Counted from the first letter of the stretch, positions 37,337-47,639 are shown. The stretch is 64,000 bases of DNA from Streptomyces sp. S465 (GCF_026898115.1 NZ_CP114036.1:5884001-5948000); one strand, 5' to 3'. Numbers and translations are program-made. Notes: generated by a model from the sequence alone, not told the origin.

Positions 37337-37703
37337 TCCGTCGCCTTCTCCTTGTGGTCGAGGTACTGCCGGTAGCGCTCCTCGGCGAGCGGACAGCCGT
37401 GTCGTACCAGCGCCGCCAACTTCCCGCCTTGTCGCCCGCCACGAGGAGGATGCATTCCCGTTCGGGGTCGAAGACGAAGAGGATGCGCATCTCAGTCCGG
37501 CCTGCTGAGCCGGGGCGTAACTCCTTGAGGTTCTTCATCGAGCTGCCGTGAATCACATCGGCCATGGGGCGACCGAGGCTCGGTCCTATGTCCGCCAGCA
37601 GCTCGATGGCCTGTTCCACCGAGTCGGCCGAATGCGGATCATGGGCGCACAGGGCGAGGAACCAGTCGGCCACCTCGTCATGGATGTTGATTGACCACGT
37701 CAC
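37333..37703 (-). pseudogene. HigB/RelE-like toxin gene with a frameshift
   Basis: From a GTG at 37703 the frame encodes TWSINIHDEVADWFLAL ... LGRPMADVIHGSSMKNLKELRPG ... MRILFVFDPERECILLVAGDKAGSWRRWYDTAV, a phage-derived Gp49/HigB-like toxin. Right after WYDTAV the expected PLAEERYRQYLDHKEKATE and stop lie in another frame; adding one base near 37390-37392 restores a 123-residue protein whose TGA overlaps higA. Without it the frame runs on antisense through the antitoxin gene. Real inactivation and a sequencing error are both possible. Confidence 0.8.
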
Positions 37704-37713
37704 GGACCAGTAT

Positions 37714-37741
37714 AAGCATTTGCTTGTAAAAGCGCTCGCTT
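37714..37741. promoter_or_regulatory. Two tandem operators upstream of the HigBA-like module
   Basis: AAGCATTTGCTT (37714-37725) and AAGCGCTCGCTT (37730-37741) are perfect 5-bp-arm palindromes with centres 16 bp apart, both followed by GTA. They lie 11-38 nt upstream of the toxin start, the expected site for autoregulation by the XRE antitoxin. Confidence 0.7.
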
Positions 37742-38173
37742 GTATTCCGGGGTCATTCCCTCGAACGGGTGGGACCGTACGCAATGAGGACAGGGGCAGG
37801 CCGCGCGCGACACCCCCGTCGTCGCGCGCGGACCGACCCCGGCTCATGGGGCCCGGCGGGGCTGGGCCGAGCGTGGTCCGTGCGGGTGGGGGAAAGCGCG
37901 CACACGGCCCTCGGGGAGAGGGAGCGAGGGCTCGGCGCGGCCCGTCGTGGCTCCTCCAGGACACTAGGCGGGCGCCGCGCCGGCGGCGAGGAACGATGTG
38001 CACAGTGAGGACGCCGGGCGGTTCCCCATCGAACGGTGAACGCCGCGGGAACAGTGAGGCACGGCGGCGAACGGTGAGCGCAGCGGCGCGGTGAGCGCAT
38101 CGGCGGGGCGGCGCACCAGCACCGGGCCCGGCGCTGGTGCGCCACCCCGGTCGTACGGCTCCCGGCGCCCCTC
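37742..38173. other. Intergenic region without a gene
   Basis: About 430 nt with no convincing gene. Its right end has AACGGTGA(A/G)CGC-type short direct repeats (about 38030-38090), followed by a GCACCAGC...GCTGGTGC hairpin at 38112-38142 that may terminate the PucR gene. Nothing else is recognised. Confidence 0.5.
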
Positions 38174-39697
38174 CTAGAGCGAGCCCAGCGCCCGCATCGC
38201 CAGCCACAGCTCGTGCTTCGCGCTCGGCGCGGTCAGCAGGGACCGTCCCAGCGCGTCCTCCGCCCTGGTCAGCCGCTTACGCGCACCCGGCAGCGAGATC
38301 CCGAGGGCGGCGGCCGCCGCGGGGAGCCGGGCGTCGGCGCGCAACCAGGCCCGTACGGTCTCCAGGCCGGTCGTCGGCCCGGCCTGTTGCAGGGGGCGCA
38401 GCTGGGTCCGTGCCCAGGTCCCGGCGGCGGGTGTGCCCAGCACCGCGTCCAGCGTGGGGGCGGGGCCCGGCGGGGCCAGGGCGCGGGCCGACGCGGCCTG
38501 CGGCGCCGGGTGCAGCCGCAGCGCGAGCCAGGCGGCCGACTGCGCGGCCAGGCTTCGGCTGACCGTCACGCCCAGCAGCTCGTCGAGATGGCGGACGCGG
38601 GCGGCGAGCGTATTGCGGTGGATCTTCAGATGGCGGCTGGCCGCCCCGCCGAAGCTGAGCCATGAGCCGAGCGTGCCCAGCAGCTCCTGCGGGCCGGGGT
38701 CGGCGCGGCGGGCCGGGGCGTACCGCAGACAGGGCGCCAGCAGCTCGTTCGCCCACAGGTACCCCTCCGGGCCGGCCAGCACGGTGACATCCGCGTCGCC
38801 GCCGAAGGCCGCACGGCGTCCGGGCGCGTTACGGGCCACCGCCAGCGCGTGGATCGCCTGCTCGTAGGCGATCGGCGTGTCCCGCAGCGCCACCCGCGCG
38901 CTCACCCCGACCCGGCACTCGGGCACCAGCCGGACGATCGCCCGGTCCAGCGGTTCCGGGTCCAGCGGGTCCTGGTCCAGCGGTACTTGTTCCGACTCGG
39001 GTGGTACGAGCGCGATGATGTGGTTGGGGCGCACCGGACACGGCACGATCCACGCCCCGCCCCCGGCCTCCCGGTCGATCCGCTGGGTGATCTCGGGCCG
39101 CCGGGCCTGCGGACACTCGATCACATACACCTGGATCACCGCGGGCAGCGCCGGCCGCAGCGCTCCGGCGATCCGCTGCGCGGCGGGCACGCTGCCGACC
39201 ATCAGCAGATGCAGCACCGCCTCCCGGCTGTGCCCCTCGGCGGACTCGATCCGCCGGCGCGCCCGTTCCGACTGTTCCAGCCGCCAGCACAGGGCGAGGG
39301 TGCGGGAGGCGTCGGCCAGCAGCGTCCCGCAGTGCGGATCGTCCGGTCCGACGACCGCGAGATACGTCCTCGGGTCGGTGTCGAGCGCGATCAGATGCAC
39401 CGGGGGCCCCTCGCCCCCGCCCAACACGGCGGAGGGCGCCCCTCGCTGGTGCAGTTCGCCGACGGCGTCGGCGGCGCGCCGCGCCACCGCCGGGTCGTGC
39501 CCCCCGCCCGGCCCGGCCAGCACCCGGCCCGCGCCCCCGACCAGCACGGCCGGACCCCCGGTGCGCCCGGTCAGCCAGCCGAGGATGGCCCGTACCGCCC
39601 CGCGCCGGGTGGCCAGCCGGGCGAGGGCGAGAACGTCATCGGCGCGGTCGGCGCGGTCGGCACGGTTGGTGGGCACGTCGGAGGGCGGGGTGTGCAT
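38174..39697 (-). CDS. PucR/CdaR family helix-turn-helix regulator
   Basis: A 507-residue regulator. The central region (VHLIALDTDPRTYLAVVGPDD, LLADASRTLALCWRLEQSER) resembles GAF/PucR sensory parts. A GGDEF-like CdaR segment follows (CRVGVSARVALRDTPIAYEQAIHALAVA). Toward the end sits the PucR HTH (ASRHLKIHRNTLAARVRHLDELLGV). After it there is a second, unusual ~100-residue tail with another HTH-like part (LPAAAAALGISLPGARKRLTRAEDALGR). The start is uncertain: ATGs at 39697 and 39709, neither with a Shine-Dalgarno. Targets are unknown. Confidence 0.82.
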   Translation of the reverse strand: MHTPPSDVPTNRADRADRADDVLALARLATRRGAVRAILGWLTGRTGGPAVLVGGAGRVLAGPGGGHDPAVARRAADAVGELHQRGAPSAVLGGGEGPPVHLIALDTDPRTYLAVVGPDDPHCGTLLADASRTLALCWRLEQSERARRRIESAEGHSREAVLHLLMVGSVPAAQRIAGALRPALPAVIQVYVIECPQARRPEITQRIDREAGGGAWIVPCPVRPNHIIALVPPESEQVPLDQDPLDPEPLDRAIVRLVPECRVGVSARVALRDTPIAYEQAIHALAVARNAPGRRAAFGGDADVTVLAGPEGYLWANELLAPCLRYAPARRADPGPQELLGTLGSWLSFGGAASRHLKIHRNTLAARVRHLDELLGVTVSRSLAAQSAAWLALRLHPAPQAASARALAPPGPAPTLDAVLGTPAAGTWARTQLRPLQQAGPTTGLETVRAWLRADARLPAAAAALGISLPGARKRLTRAEDALGRSLLTAPSAKHELWLAMRALGSL

Positions 39698-39824
39698 GAA
39701 ACAGCACATTAGTTCTGATCGCCTGGGTTTCGGAAAGGGCCCGACCCTGCCTGTGGAAAACCTGTGGAGACGGCGGAGACCACCGGAAGGGACGCGGCTG
39801 GGCTCGCCCGGTGTCGGGACCACG

Positions 39825-41495
39825 TCATCCTGCGGCCCTCGGATCCGCGAGCAGGCCGGGCAGGGCAAAGAGGGCCCGGCCTTGCGTCATGCTGGTGTGC
39901 TCGATCCAGCCGCCCGGCAGGGTCAGCGTGTGGTGGCGTAGGCGGCGGCCGGTGGTGCGCATGACCGGGGCGAGGTGGCAGGGGTCGAGTTCCTCGACCA
40001 ACAGGCTCGGCGCGCTGGTGGGTGGGTTCTTCTTCCCCGCGACGGCGAGCGGCAGGCGCCCGGTAGGTGCAAGGGGCAGCGGCGCCATCCGCCAGATCGG
40101 TCCGCGGAGGGCGGACAGGCTGGCCCGGCCGAAGTCGCGTTCCTCAAGCGGGGTCATTGGTTCGCCGTTGGTGCCAGTCAGGCCGCGGAACAGCTTTTCG
40201 GCGCGGCCCTGGTTGACGATCTGTCCGGTGTCGATGGTGAAGGTCCGGGAGAAGAACATGCGCGGCGGGTAGCCGGCCCGCTCGAGCGCCGCCGCGTACG
40301 CGGCGACCTGGGGGTGGATCTGCTCGCGCAGATGGGCCGCCGCAGAACGGTCGATGGGTTGCAGCTCGTCGGCCTGTGCGGTGAGCGCCTGAAGAATGGC
40401 GGCCACATCCGCACCAGTGGCATGGGCGAACTCGTCCCGGCGCCCTAGCCCGCGGGCCCGCTTGCGGGCCAGCAAGGTGTTGAGCAGGGGCCTGGCTGCG
40501 TCGGTGTAGCCGGAGTTCGGGCGCACGGCGGTGGCCGGATAGAGGTGCAGGGCGGTGAAGGTGCCGTCGGGGTGGAAGTTGGGATCGGCCGCGAAGTACG
40601 GGCCGTCGGCGTTGGTGAATCGGTGCAGCCGCACCGTCCGGGCCCGGTGCGGCACCGAGAGGGTGCCGGTGAGCGCAGCCCGCACCGTGGCGGCCGTCAG
40701 CGGAGCGGTGTCGGAGGTGATGTGCAGGTAGGGGACGCCGGGTTGGGAGTAGACCGGCTCGTCCAGACGCTCGATCACGGTCTCGGGCAGCTCACCGTCG
40801 GTCCGTTCGCGGGAGATGAGCAGGTGGGGGCCGGTGGCGAGAACGTGGTGGCCGTCGATGCGGGCGTTGGTCAGTTCGCCGATCCCGACGAGGGGGGCGA
40901 AGCGGAGCTCACACGCGGCGGTGGCGGCGCCGTGTCCGAGGGCGTCCAGCAGCGGCCGGTACGTACGCAGGGCAGCGGCCAGATCCTCGATATACGCCTG
41001 GCGGTCGACGCCGGAGCGGCCGGTGAAGCCGAGGGTGTAGGGGGTGATGGAGAAGCGGATGCCGTCGAAGACGCCGGTGAACTCCTTCACCAGGTGCTGG
41101 TGCATGGCGGCCAGTCGCGTGGAGTGGCGGGAGTAGCCGACGGTGGAGATCCGCAGCTTCACGCCCAGGACATCGCGGGCGAGCTGAGCATAGTGGTCGA
41201 GGTGGGGGTAGGAGCCGATGTCGTTGTCCAGGTAGGGGAAGACCACGCCGGGGCGGTGGATACGGCCCGAGGCAATGGCCAGACTCCGTTCGTCGGCGAC
41301 CTCCGCGAGGGCGGTGAACAGGCCGGTCAGCCCCTCTCGGGTCAGGCTCCAGGTGTCGCGGCCAGCTCCTTGCGAGCACATGGCGCATCCGTTGAAGCAG
41401 CCGACCTGCGGGGCCAGGTACTGCACGCGGGTGAAGGCGTCGTCGGGCATCTGCCGCAGCTGCTCCAGCAGCCCGGGTACGACGGTGGTGGTCAT
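39825..41495 (-). CDS. Orphan radical SAM protein
   Basis: A 556-residue protein with the radical-SAM cluster motif CFNGCAMC (CxxxCxxC, near residue 37) at the N-terminus, followed by barrel-like strands (VFPYLDNDIGSYP, VKLRISTVGYSRHS, IRFSITPYTLGFTG). There is no obvious C-terminal Cys-rich SPASM domain. The last ~250 residues (Tyr/His/Arg-rich, for example YFAADPNFHPDGTFTALHLYP) do not match a domain I know. GAGGTG precedes the ATG. It stands alone, with no methyltransferase or peptidase next to it, so the substrate is unknown; a peptide-modifying role is only one possibility. Confidence 0.75.
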   Translation of the reverse strand: MTTTVVPGLLEQLRQMPDDAFTRVQYLAPQVGCFNGCAMCSQGAGRDTWSLTREGLTGLFTALAEVADERSLAIASGRIHRPGVVFPYLDNDIGSYPHLDHYAQLARDVLGVKLRISTVGYSRHSTRLAAMHQHLVKEFTGVFDGIRFSITPYTLGFTGRSGVDRQAYIEDLAAALRTYRPLLDALGHGAATAACELRFAPLVGIGELTNARIDGHHVLATGPHLLISRERTDGELPETVIERLDEPVYSQPGVPYLHITSDTAPLTAATVRAALTGTLSVPHRARTVRLHRFTNADGPYFAADPNFHPDGTFTALHLYPATAVRPNSGYTDAARPLLNTLLARKRARGLGRRDEFAHATGADVAAILQALTAQADELQPIDRSAAAHLREQIHPQVAAYAAALERAGYPPRMFFSRTFTIDTGQIVNQGRAEKLFRGLTGTNGEPMTPLEERDFGRASLSALRGPIWRMAPLPLAPTGRLPLAVAGKKNPPTSAPSLLVEELDPCHLAPVMRTTGRRLRHHTLTLPGGWIEHTSMTQGRALFALPGLLADPRAAG

Positions 41496-41867
41496 GACGG
41501 TGTCACCTCGCTGGGAGCCGGGGGTGTGTGTGGGAGCGAGCGGGCTCCGCGCCGAGCTGGATGAGCCCGCCCGCTTCTCCGCCATCCCTGAGGGCTACCC
41601 ACCGACACACCAGACACCACCGGAAGCGCTGCCGCGCCCTTCAACCCGTTCCCTCTGATGCCACTGCGCCGGCTCCCTCGCCGAGGCTGCCCGTGGTGGC
41701 CGCCGGCCGGGGCAACGAGTTCGCCGAACACTCCATGCGGGAGGACCTGGGCATCTTCGACTGAGACCCGGGGCCGCCACCATGACCTCGGGGGTAATCG
41801 ACGCTCCCGGCGCGGCGCGGCAGGCTGATCCGTGTCCGCCGATCTGCCTGGAGCACTTGGAGGAGCC
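41496..41867. other. Intergenic region upstream of the radical SAM gene, with a candidate 23-codon ORF
   Basis: The spacer separates divergent genes. On the plus strand a GTG at 41693 with GAGG 6 nt upstream opens a 23-codon frame (41693-41764) ending NEFAEHSMREDLGIFD before a TGA. The size would suit a precursor peptide, but it has no recognised leader and may be chance. Nothing else is seen. Confidence 0.3.
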
Positions 41868-42230
41868 ATGCCCGCCGCCTACGCGCTCGCGCATCTGCAC
41901 GGCCGCAGTCCGCACCCCGACGTCATCGAGTACCTGGAGCGGATCCAGGCCACCCTTGACCCCTTCCACGGCCGGTTTCTCATCCACGGCGACACGCTGG
42001 AGGTGGTCGAGGGGGAGTGGCCGGGCAGTGTGGTGCTGATCGAGTTCCCGGGCGGGATGGCGGACGCCCGCGCCTGGTACGAGTCGCCCGCCTATCAGGA
42101 CATCCTGAGGCTGCGCACCGACCACATCGAAGGTGATGTGGCCCTCGTCGAGGGCGTCGGCCCCGGCTACGACCCGCTGGAGCGCGCCGACAAGCTCCGG
42201 GCCGCCCACCCCAGCGGATACGCGGGCTAG
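41868..42230 (+). CDS. DUF1330 family protein
   Basis: A 120-residue ferredoxin-like-fold protein: [46 protein letters not shown] and the DUF1330 landmark [20 protein letters not shown]. The family's biochemical role is not established. GGAGGA is 3-8 nt before the ATG at 41868. The gene is monocistronic and divergent from the radical SAM gene. Confidence 0.88.
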   Translation: MPAAYALAHLHGRSPHPDVIEYLERIQATLDPFHGRFLIHGDTLEVVEGEWPGSVVLIEFPGGMADARAWYESPAYQDILRLRTDHIEGDVALVEGVGPGYDPLERADKLRAAHPSGYAG

Positions 42231-42344
42231 CCCCGTCCCGCGAAGCCCCGCGCCGGCCAGCCCAGACCGACGCGCACCGCCACCACCAACGGCGCGCCCC
42301 TGGGCGCGGCCCGATGCCGCGCCCCGGGGGCGCGGTTCGGCGGT

Positions 42345-42690
42345 GCGTAGGTCCTGGGCGGGGGTGTGCCCACCCTGGGCGGGGGTCGGCTCCGTGCCCT
42401 CCGTGGGGGTCGGCGCCGCGTGCCCCTGGGTGGGGGCCTGGCGGTGTGTCCCCGCGCGGGGGCCGGTGGCGAGTACCACCTGGGTGGGGGCCTGGCGGCG
42501 TGCCCCCGCGCGCGGGGCTCGACGGCGCGTACTGCCGCGCGGGACCCGGCGGTGCGTACGTCCTGGGCGGGGGTCGGGGCGTGCCCACCCCGCGGGGCCT
42601 GGCGGCGCGTACCCCTGGGCGGGGGTCGGCTCCGTGCCTGCCCCGGGCTGGGAACGGCGGCGCGCCCCCGTCCGGGGCCCGGGGGCGCGT
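42345..42690. repeat. Degenerate tandem repeats in a GC-rich spacer
   Basis: Units of roughly 35-65 nt, built around CCTGGGCGGGGGT(C/G)GG and GTGCC(C/T), recur across the region between the DUF1330 gene and the gamma-glutamyltransferase-like gene. No gene is supported in 42231-42703. The G-rich plus strand could form quadruplex-like structures. Confidence 0.7.
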
Positions 42691-42703
42691 ACATCCGGTG
42701 GGG

Positions 42704-44599
42704 TCAGCGGCCCACCGCGTATCCCTGCGCGCCCCGCGGGTTCGCCGCGGCCAGCAGGATGCCCGTTTCGGGGTCGCGGGCCACCGCGCACAGGCGGCCT
42801 TCCGACCAGGGTTCGCCCACCACGACGTCGTGGCCGCGGCGGCGCAGTTCCGCGACGGTGGCCTCGCCGATGCGGGACTCCACGACCACCCGTCCCGCCG
42901 TCATCGCCCGGGGGTGGAAGGAGCCGGGGAAGGACTCCTGGTGCCAGTTGGGGGCGTCGATGGCGCCCTGGAGGTCCAGCCCGGAGCGCACCGGTGCGCG
43001 CAGCGCGACGGCGAGGAAGAAGTGCGTGCTCCACTGGTCCTGCTGATCGCCGCCGGGGGTGCCGAAGGCCATGACGGGGGTGTCGCCGCGCAGGGCGAGC
43101 GACGGGGTGAGGGTGGTGCGGGGGCGGCGGCCGGGGGTGAGGGAGTTCGGCAGGCCGGGGTCCAGCCAGGTCATCTGGAGCCGGGTGCCGAGGGGGAAGC
43201 CCAGCGCGGGGATGACGGGGTTGGACTGGAGCCAGCCGCCGCTGGGCGTGGCCGCGACCATGTTGCCCCAGCGGTCCACGACATCGAGATGGCAGGTGTC
43301 GCCCCGCGTCACCCCGTCCCGCCCGACGGCCGGGTCGGCGGCAGTCGGAGCGGCGGCAGTCGGGTCGGCGGCGGCCGGGCCGCCCAGCCCCAGGCCCAGG
43401 TCCCCTCCGCCGACCGTCGGCTCGCCGCCGCCCGGCCCGGCGGCCGGTCCGCTCGCCCCGGAGGCCGCGCGGGCGACGGCGGCCAGGGCCTGCTTGCTCA
43501 GCCGGGGCGTACGGCCCCCGGGGTGGCCGGGGCGCAGTTCGTACGAGGCCCGTTCGCCGATCAGCGTCCGTCGCTCGTCGTTGTACGAGCGGGAGAGCAG
43601 CTCCGCGAGCGGCACCTCGGCGGCGTCCCCGTACCACGCCTCGCGGTCGGCCATGGCGAGCTTGCCGCCCTCGATCAGGGTGTGCAGGAAGTCGGGCGTG
43701 CCGAGGTCGTCCGCGCCCAGCCCGTCCGGCAGCAGGGCGAGTTGCTGGAGCAGCACCGGCCCCTGGCTCCAGGGCCCGGCCTTGCACACGGTCCAGCCGT
43801 TCCAGGAGTGCCGGACCGGCGCCTCGTACGTGGCCTCGAAGGCCGCCAGATCGTCCCCGGTGAGCGTCCCGGCGTGGCGCTGCCCGGACGAGTCCATGGC
43901 GGGCCGGGCCGCCGCGTCCGCCAGTTCCTCGGCGATGAAGCCCTCGCGCCAGACCCGGCGGGCCGCCTCGATCTGGGCCTCCCGCCCCGGCCCGGCCGCC
44001 TCCGCCTCGGCGATCAGCCGCCGCCAGGTGGCGGCCAGCGCGGGGTTGGTGAGCAGCCGCCCGGCGACGGGGGACCTCCCGCCCGGCAGATACAGCTCGG
44101 CCGAGGTCGTCCACTCGGTCTCGAACAGCTCCCGCACCGTCTCGACCGTCTCGCCGACCCGCTCGACCGCGGGATGGCCGTGCTCGGCGTAGCCGATCGC
44201 GTACCGCAGCACCTCGGCGAGCCGTTTCGTCCCGTGGTCGCGCAGCAGCACCATCCAGGCGTCGAACGCACCGGGCACCGCCGCCGCGAGCGGCCCGGTG
44301 CCCGGGACGAGGTCGAGGCCGAGCGCGGTGTAGTGGTCGATGGTGGCCCCGGCGGGGGCCGGGCCCTGGCCGCACAGCACGGTGGGTTCGCCGCCCGCCG
44401 GGGCGAGGATGATCGGCACCTCCCCGGCGGGCCCGTTCAGATGCGGCTCGACCACGTGCAGGACGAACCCGGCGGCCACGGCCGCGTCGAAGGCGTTGCC
44501 GCCGTCCTCCAGGACGGCCATGGCGGACTGCGAGGCCAGCCAGTGGGTGGAGGACACCATGCCATGGGTGCCCTGGAGCGTGGGCCGGGTGGTGAACAT
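42704..44599 (-). CDS. Gamma-glutamyltransferase family protein
   Basis: A 631-residue Ntn hydrolase. The N-terminus has [33 protein letters not shown]. The autocatalytic cleavage Thr is in [23 protein letters not shown] (near residue 428), and the small-subunit site has [12 protein letters not shown] Gly/Pro/Ala-rich insert of about 40 residues precedes the cleavage Thr. The family hydrolyses or transfers gamma-glutamyl groups from glutathione and related peptides. No signal peptide is visible, so it is probably cytosolic, matching a role after import by the adjacent peptide transporter. GGAG lies 9 nt before the ATG. Confidence 0.9.
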   Translation of the reverse strand: MFTTRPTLQGTHGMVSSTHWLASQSAMAVLEDGGNAFDAAVAAGFVLHVVEPHLNGPAGEVPIILAPAGGEPTVLCGQGPAPAGATIDHYTALGLDLVPGTGPLAAAVPGAFDAWMVLLRDHGTKRLAEVLRYAIGYAEHGHPAVERVGETVETVRELFETEWTTSAELYLPGGRSPVAGRLLTNPALAATWRRLIAEAEAAGPGREAQIEAARRVWREGFIAEELADAAARPAMDSSGQRHAGTLTGDDLAAFEATYEAPVRHSWNGWTVCKAGPWSQGPVLLQQLALLPDGLGADDLGTPDFLHTLIEGGKLAMADREAWYGDAAEVPLAELLSRSYNDERRTLIGERASYELRPGHPGGRTPRLSKQALAAVARAASGASGPAAGPGGGEPTVGGGDLGLGLGGPAAADPTAAAPTAADPAVGRDGVTRGDTCHLDVVDRWGNMVAATPSGGWLQSNPVIPALGFPLGTRLQMTWLDPGLPNSLTPGRRPRTTLTPSLALRGDTPVMAFGTPGGDQQDQWSTHFFLAVALRAPVRSGLDLQGAIDAPNWHQESFPGSFHPRAMTAGRVVVESRIGEATVAELRRRGHDVVVGEPWSEGRLCAVARDPETGILLAAANPRGAQGYAVGR

Positions 44600-44635
44600 C
44601 CGAGATATCTCCTACGGGGTGCGGGTGATGGGCTC

Positions 44636-45664
44636 TCAGGGGGCCGAGGCGTCCGGGGCGGTGCCGTCGTCCGCCACCAGATGGCAGGAGACCTGCCGAC
44701 CGCCGCTTCCCGCAAGCTCCCGCAGCGCGGGCGGCTCGGTGCGGCAGCGGTCGGTGGCGAGCGGACAGCGGGTGTGGAAGCGGCAGCCCGCGGGCGGATC
44801 CAGCGGGCTGGGCAGCTCCCCGCTGAGCACGATCCGGGCGCGCGACCGCTGCGCGGCCGGGTCCGGCACCGGGGCCGCGGACAGCAGTGCCTGGGTGTAC
44901 GGATGCTTGGGGTCGGCGAACAGTTCGGCGGCCGGGGCCTGCTCCACCAGCTGCCCCAGATACATCACGGCGATCCGGTCGGCGAGGTACTCGACGGCGG
45001 CCAGGTCGTGGGTGATGAACAGACAGCCGAACCGCCGCTCCCGCTGGAGATCCGCCAGCAGGTTGAGCACGGACGCCTGGACCGAGACGTCCAGCGCCGA
45101 CGTCGGCTCGTCGGCCACCAGCAGCCGCGGGTCCACGGACAGCGCGCGGGCGATCGAGACCCGCTGCCGCTGCCCGCCGGACAGCTCATGGGGGCGCCGC
45201 CGGGCCAGTTCGGGCCGCAGCCCCACCTGGGCCAGCAGCGCGGCCACCCGGTCGCGCAGGGCGTCCCCGGACGCCAGGCGGTGCAGCCGCAGCGGCTGGG
45301 CGACGATGGCGCCCACGGTCATCCGGGGGTCGAGCGAGGCGGACGGGTCCTGGAAGACCAGGTGGAAGTCCTTGCGCAGCGGACGCAGCGCCCGCTTCGA
45401 CAGCCGGGTCACATCGCGGCCGTTGATCGTCACGGTGCCCGCGGTCGGCCGGTCCAGCCGTACGGCGCACCGTCCCACCGTGGACTTGCCGCTGCCGGAC
45501 TCCCCGACCAGGCCGACGATCTCGCCGCCGCCGATGCTGAGGCTGACCCCGTCGACCGCCTTGACGGTGCCGGCGGGGCCGGTGAAGTGGCGGACGAGGC
45601 CGCTGATGTCGAGCACGGTGGTCCGCGACGATGCCTCCGCGGACGCGACGGCGGCGGCGGTCAT
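44636..45664 (-). CDS. Oligopeptide/dipeptide ABC transporter ATP-binding protein (DppF/OppF type)
   Basis: A 342-residue ATPase: Walker [11 protein letters not shown]-loop [15 protein letters not shown], signature LSGGQRQR, Walker [13 protein letters not shown], and the oligopeptide-transporter C-terminal Cys motif [19 protein letters not shown] that binds an Fe-S cluster in relatives. It overlaps the DppD-type gene by 4 nt and lies 36 nt upstream of the gamma-glutamyltransferase gene. Confidence 0.93.
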   Translation of the reverse strand: MTAAAVASAEASSRTTVLDISGLVRHFTGPAGTVKAVDGVSLSIGGGEIVGLVGESGSGKSTVGRCAVRLDRPTAGTVTINGRDVTRLSKRALRPLRKDFHLVFQDPSASLDPRMTVGAIVAQPLRLHRLASGDALRDRVAALLAQVGLRPELARRRPHELSGGQRQRVSIARALSVDPRLLVADEPTSALDVSVQASVLNLLADLQRERRFGCLFITHDLAAVEYLADRIAVMYLGQLVEQAPAAELFADPKHPYTQALLSAAPVPDPAAQRSRARIVLSGELPSPLDPPAGCRFHTRCPLATDRCRTEPPALRELAGSGGRQVSCHLVADDGTAPDASAP

Positions 45665-46749
45665 GAGGCGGCCTCCTGTTCGGGCCGGCCGGGCCGGCCG
45701 GGCTGTTCGGGCTGCTCAAGTCGGTCGGGCTGGTCGGGTGGGCCGGGCTGGGCCGGCACCGGATACCAGCACGCGGCGTCGTGCCGTTCGCGCAGCGGCC
45801 GCAGCGCGGGCCGCTGTGTGCCGCACCGCTCACCGGCGTACGGGCAGCGGGGCTGGAAGGTGCAGCGGTCGGGCTGTTCGGTGAGGCTCGGCACCAGCCC
45901 GGGGATTTCTTGGAGCCGTCCCCGTTCCTGCCCGTCCGCCGCCCGTCGCCTGCCGGGGACCGGCACGGCGCCGAGCAGCCCACGGGTGTACGGGTGGCGG
46001 GGTGCGGTGAACAGTTCGTCCACCGGGGCCTGTTCGACGCCCCGCCCCGCGTACATCACCAGCACCCGGTCGGCGATGTCGGCGACCACGCCCAGATCGT
46101 GGGTGATCAGCACGATGGCCGTGCCGAGCCGCTCCCGCAGGGATTGCAGCACCTCCAGGATGCCCGCCTGCACGGTGACGTCCAGTGCGGTGGTGGGCTC
46201 GTCGGCGATGAGCACGGCGGGGTCGCAGGCGATCGCGATGGCGATCATCACGCGCTGCCGCATACCGCCGCTGAGCTGGTGCGGATAGTCGCGGGCCCGC
46301 TGGGCGGGGGCGGGGATGCCGACGAGGTCGAGCAGGTCCACGGCCCGCTCGCGCGCCTCCCGGCGGCCGAACCCCTGATGGCGCCGGAGGACCTCGCCGA
46401 CCTGGCGGCCGATGGTGAGGACCGGGTTCAGCGAGGTCATCGGCTCCTGGAAGATCATCGCGATCTCCCGGCCCCGGAGGTCCCGCAGCTCCTTCTCGTC
46501 CGCCCCCACCAGCTCCCGTCCGCCCAGCCGGATGGAACCGCCGACCCGCGCGGTGGGCGGCAGCAGCCCCATGACGGCGGTCGAGGTCACGGACTTGCCG
46601 CAGCCGGACTCGCCGACCACGGCCAGCACTTCACCGGCGGCGATGTCGTACGAGAGCCCGTCCACGGCGTGGACCACGCGGGTCGGGGTGCGGAAGACCA
46701 CCGAAAGGTCCCGCACGCTCAGGGCAGGGGGCGTCGTGGACGTGGTCAT
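45661..46749 (-). CDS. Oligopeptide/dipeptide ABC transporter ATP-binding protein (DppD/OppD type)
   Basis: A 362-residue ATPase: Walker [10 protein letters not shown]-loop [15 protein letters not shown], signature LSGGMRQR, Walker [15 protein letters not shown]-loop ITHDLGVVA, and C-terminal [19 protein letters not shown]. The tail after it is Pro/Gln/Arg-rich. It overlaps both neighbours by 4 nt, showing tight translational coupling. Confidence 0.93.
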   Translation of the reverse strand: MTTSTTPPALSVRDLSVVFRTPTRVVHAVDGLSYDIAAGEVLAVVGESGCGKSVTSTAVMGLLPPTARVGGSIRLGGRELVGADEKELRDLRGREIAMIFQEPMTSLNPVLTIGRQVGEVLRRHQGFGRREARERAVDLLDLVGIPAPAQRARDYPHQLSGGMRQRVMIAIAIACDPAVLIADEPTTALDVTVQAGILEVLQSLRERLGTAIVLITHDLGVVADIADRVLVMYAGRGVEQAPVDELFTAPRHPYTRGLLGAVPVPGRRRAADGQERGRLQEIPGLVPSLTEQPDRCTFQPRCPYAGERCGTQRPALRPLRERHDAACWYPVPAQPGPPDQPDRLEQPEQPGRPGRPEQEAAS

Positions 46750-47639
46750 CGGCTGTCTCCCTGGGGGTCGAGGATGTCCCGCAGCCCGTCCCCGAGCAGA
46801 TTGAACGCGAGTGTCGCGGCGATGATCGCCAGGCCGGGGAAGACCGCCATCCACGGCGCGGCGGCGATATACGCCTGGGCGCTGGAGAGCATCACCCCGA
46901 GCGAGGGGGACGGCGGCTGGATGCCGAGGCCGAGGAAGCTCAGCAGCGCCTCGCCGATGATCGCGGAGGGGATGCCCACGGTGGCCTGGACGGTCAGCGC
47001 GGACAGGGCGCCGGGGAGGATGTGGCGGAACAGCACGGTGCCGTCCCCGCCGCCGTTGGCGACCGCCGCCGCCACATAGTCCAGGTGCTTGAGTCGCAGC
47101 GTCTCCGCACGGGTGATCCGGATGACGGCCGGGACCTGCGAGACGCCCACCGCGATCGTGGCGTTCAGCAGGGACGGTCCGAGGATGGTGGCCAGGCCCA
47201 CCGCCAGCACCAGGAAGGGGAAGGCGAGCAGGGTGTCGGTGAGCCGGGAGACCACCGAGTCGGCGAACCGCCCGTAGTAGCCCGCGATCAGCCCGAGCGG
47301 CACCCCGGCGGCGAAGGCCAGCGCCACCGCGAGCAGCCCGATCTGCAACGAGGCCCGTACGCCGTAGACGACCCGGGAGAGCTGATCGCGGCCCAGGTCG
47401 TCGGTGCCGAGCCAGTGGGCCCAGCTCGGCGGCCGGAGGGCGGCCGAGAAGTCGGGCCCGGCCGGGTCGTACGGCGCGATGAGCGGTGCGCACAGCGCGA
47501 CCAGCACCAGGATGGCGGCGGCCACGGCCCCGGTGAGGGCGAGCTTGTTACGGGTCAGCAGGCGGAGCCGGGACAGCGGGGCGAGCGGGGCCCGCTCCCG
47601 CTCCTCGGCGGCGGGGACGGCGGTGGCGGCCGCGCTCAC
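46746..47639 (-). CDS. Dipeptide ABC transporter permease (DppC type)
   Basis: A 297-residue permease with TMs at residues ~36-56, ~100-125, ~135-160 and near the C-terminus. It includes the DppC N-terminal signature [23 protein letters not shown] and the EAA loop ([23 protein letters not shown]-like). The GTG at 47639 has GGAGGTG 4 nt upstream and overlaps the end of the repeat-encoded mini-ORF. Frames opening further upstream translate only the repeat. Confidence 0.9.
   Translation of the reverse strand: MSAAATAVPAAEERERAPLAPLSRLRLLTRNKLALTGAVAAAILVLVALCAPLIAPYDPAGPDFSAALRPPSWAHWLGTDDLGRDQLSRVVYGVRASLQIGLLAVALAFAAGVPLGLIAGYYGRFADSVVSRLTDTLLAFPFLVLAVGLATILGPSLLNATIAVGVSQVPAVIRITRAETLRLKHLDYVAAAVANGGGDGTVLFRHILPGALSALTVQATVGIPSAIIGEALLSFLGLGIQPPSPSLGVMLSSAQAYIAAAPWMAVFPGLAIIAATLAFNLLGDGLRDILDPQGDSR

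Noticed and set aside
39971-40448. Plus-strand frames opposite the radical SAM gene
   Set aside because: They are antisense to the gene and show only GC-driven composition.
42314-46288. A 1324-codon plus-strand frame
   Set aside because: It runs antisense to the gamma-glutamyltransferase and two ABC ATPase genes, which have full motif support; its translation is low-complexity.
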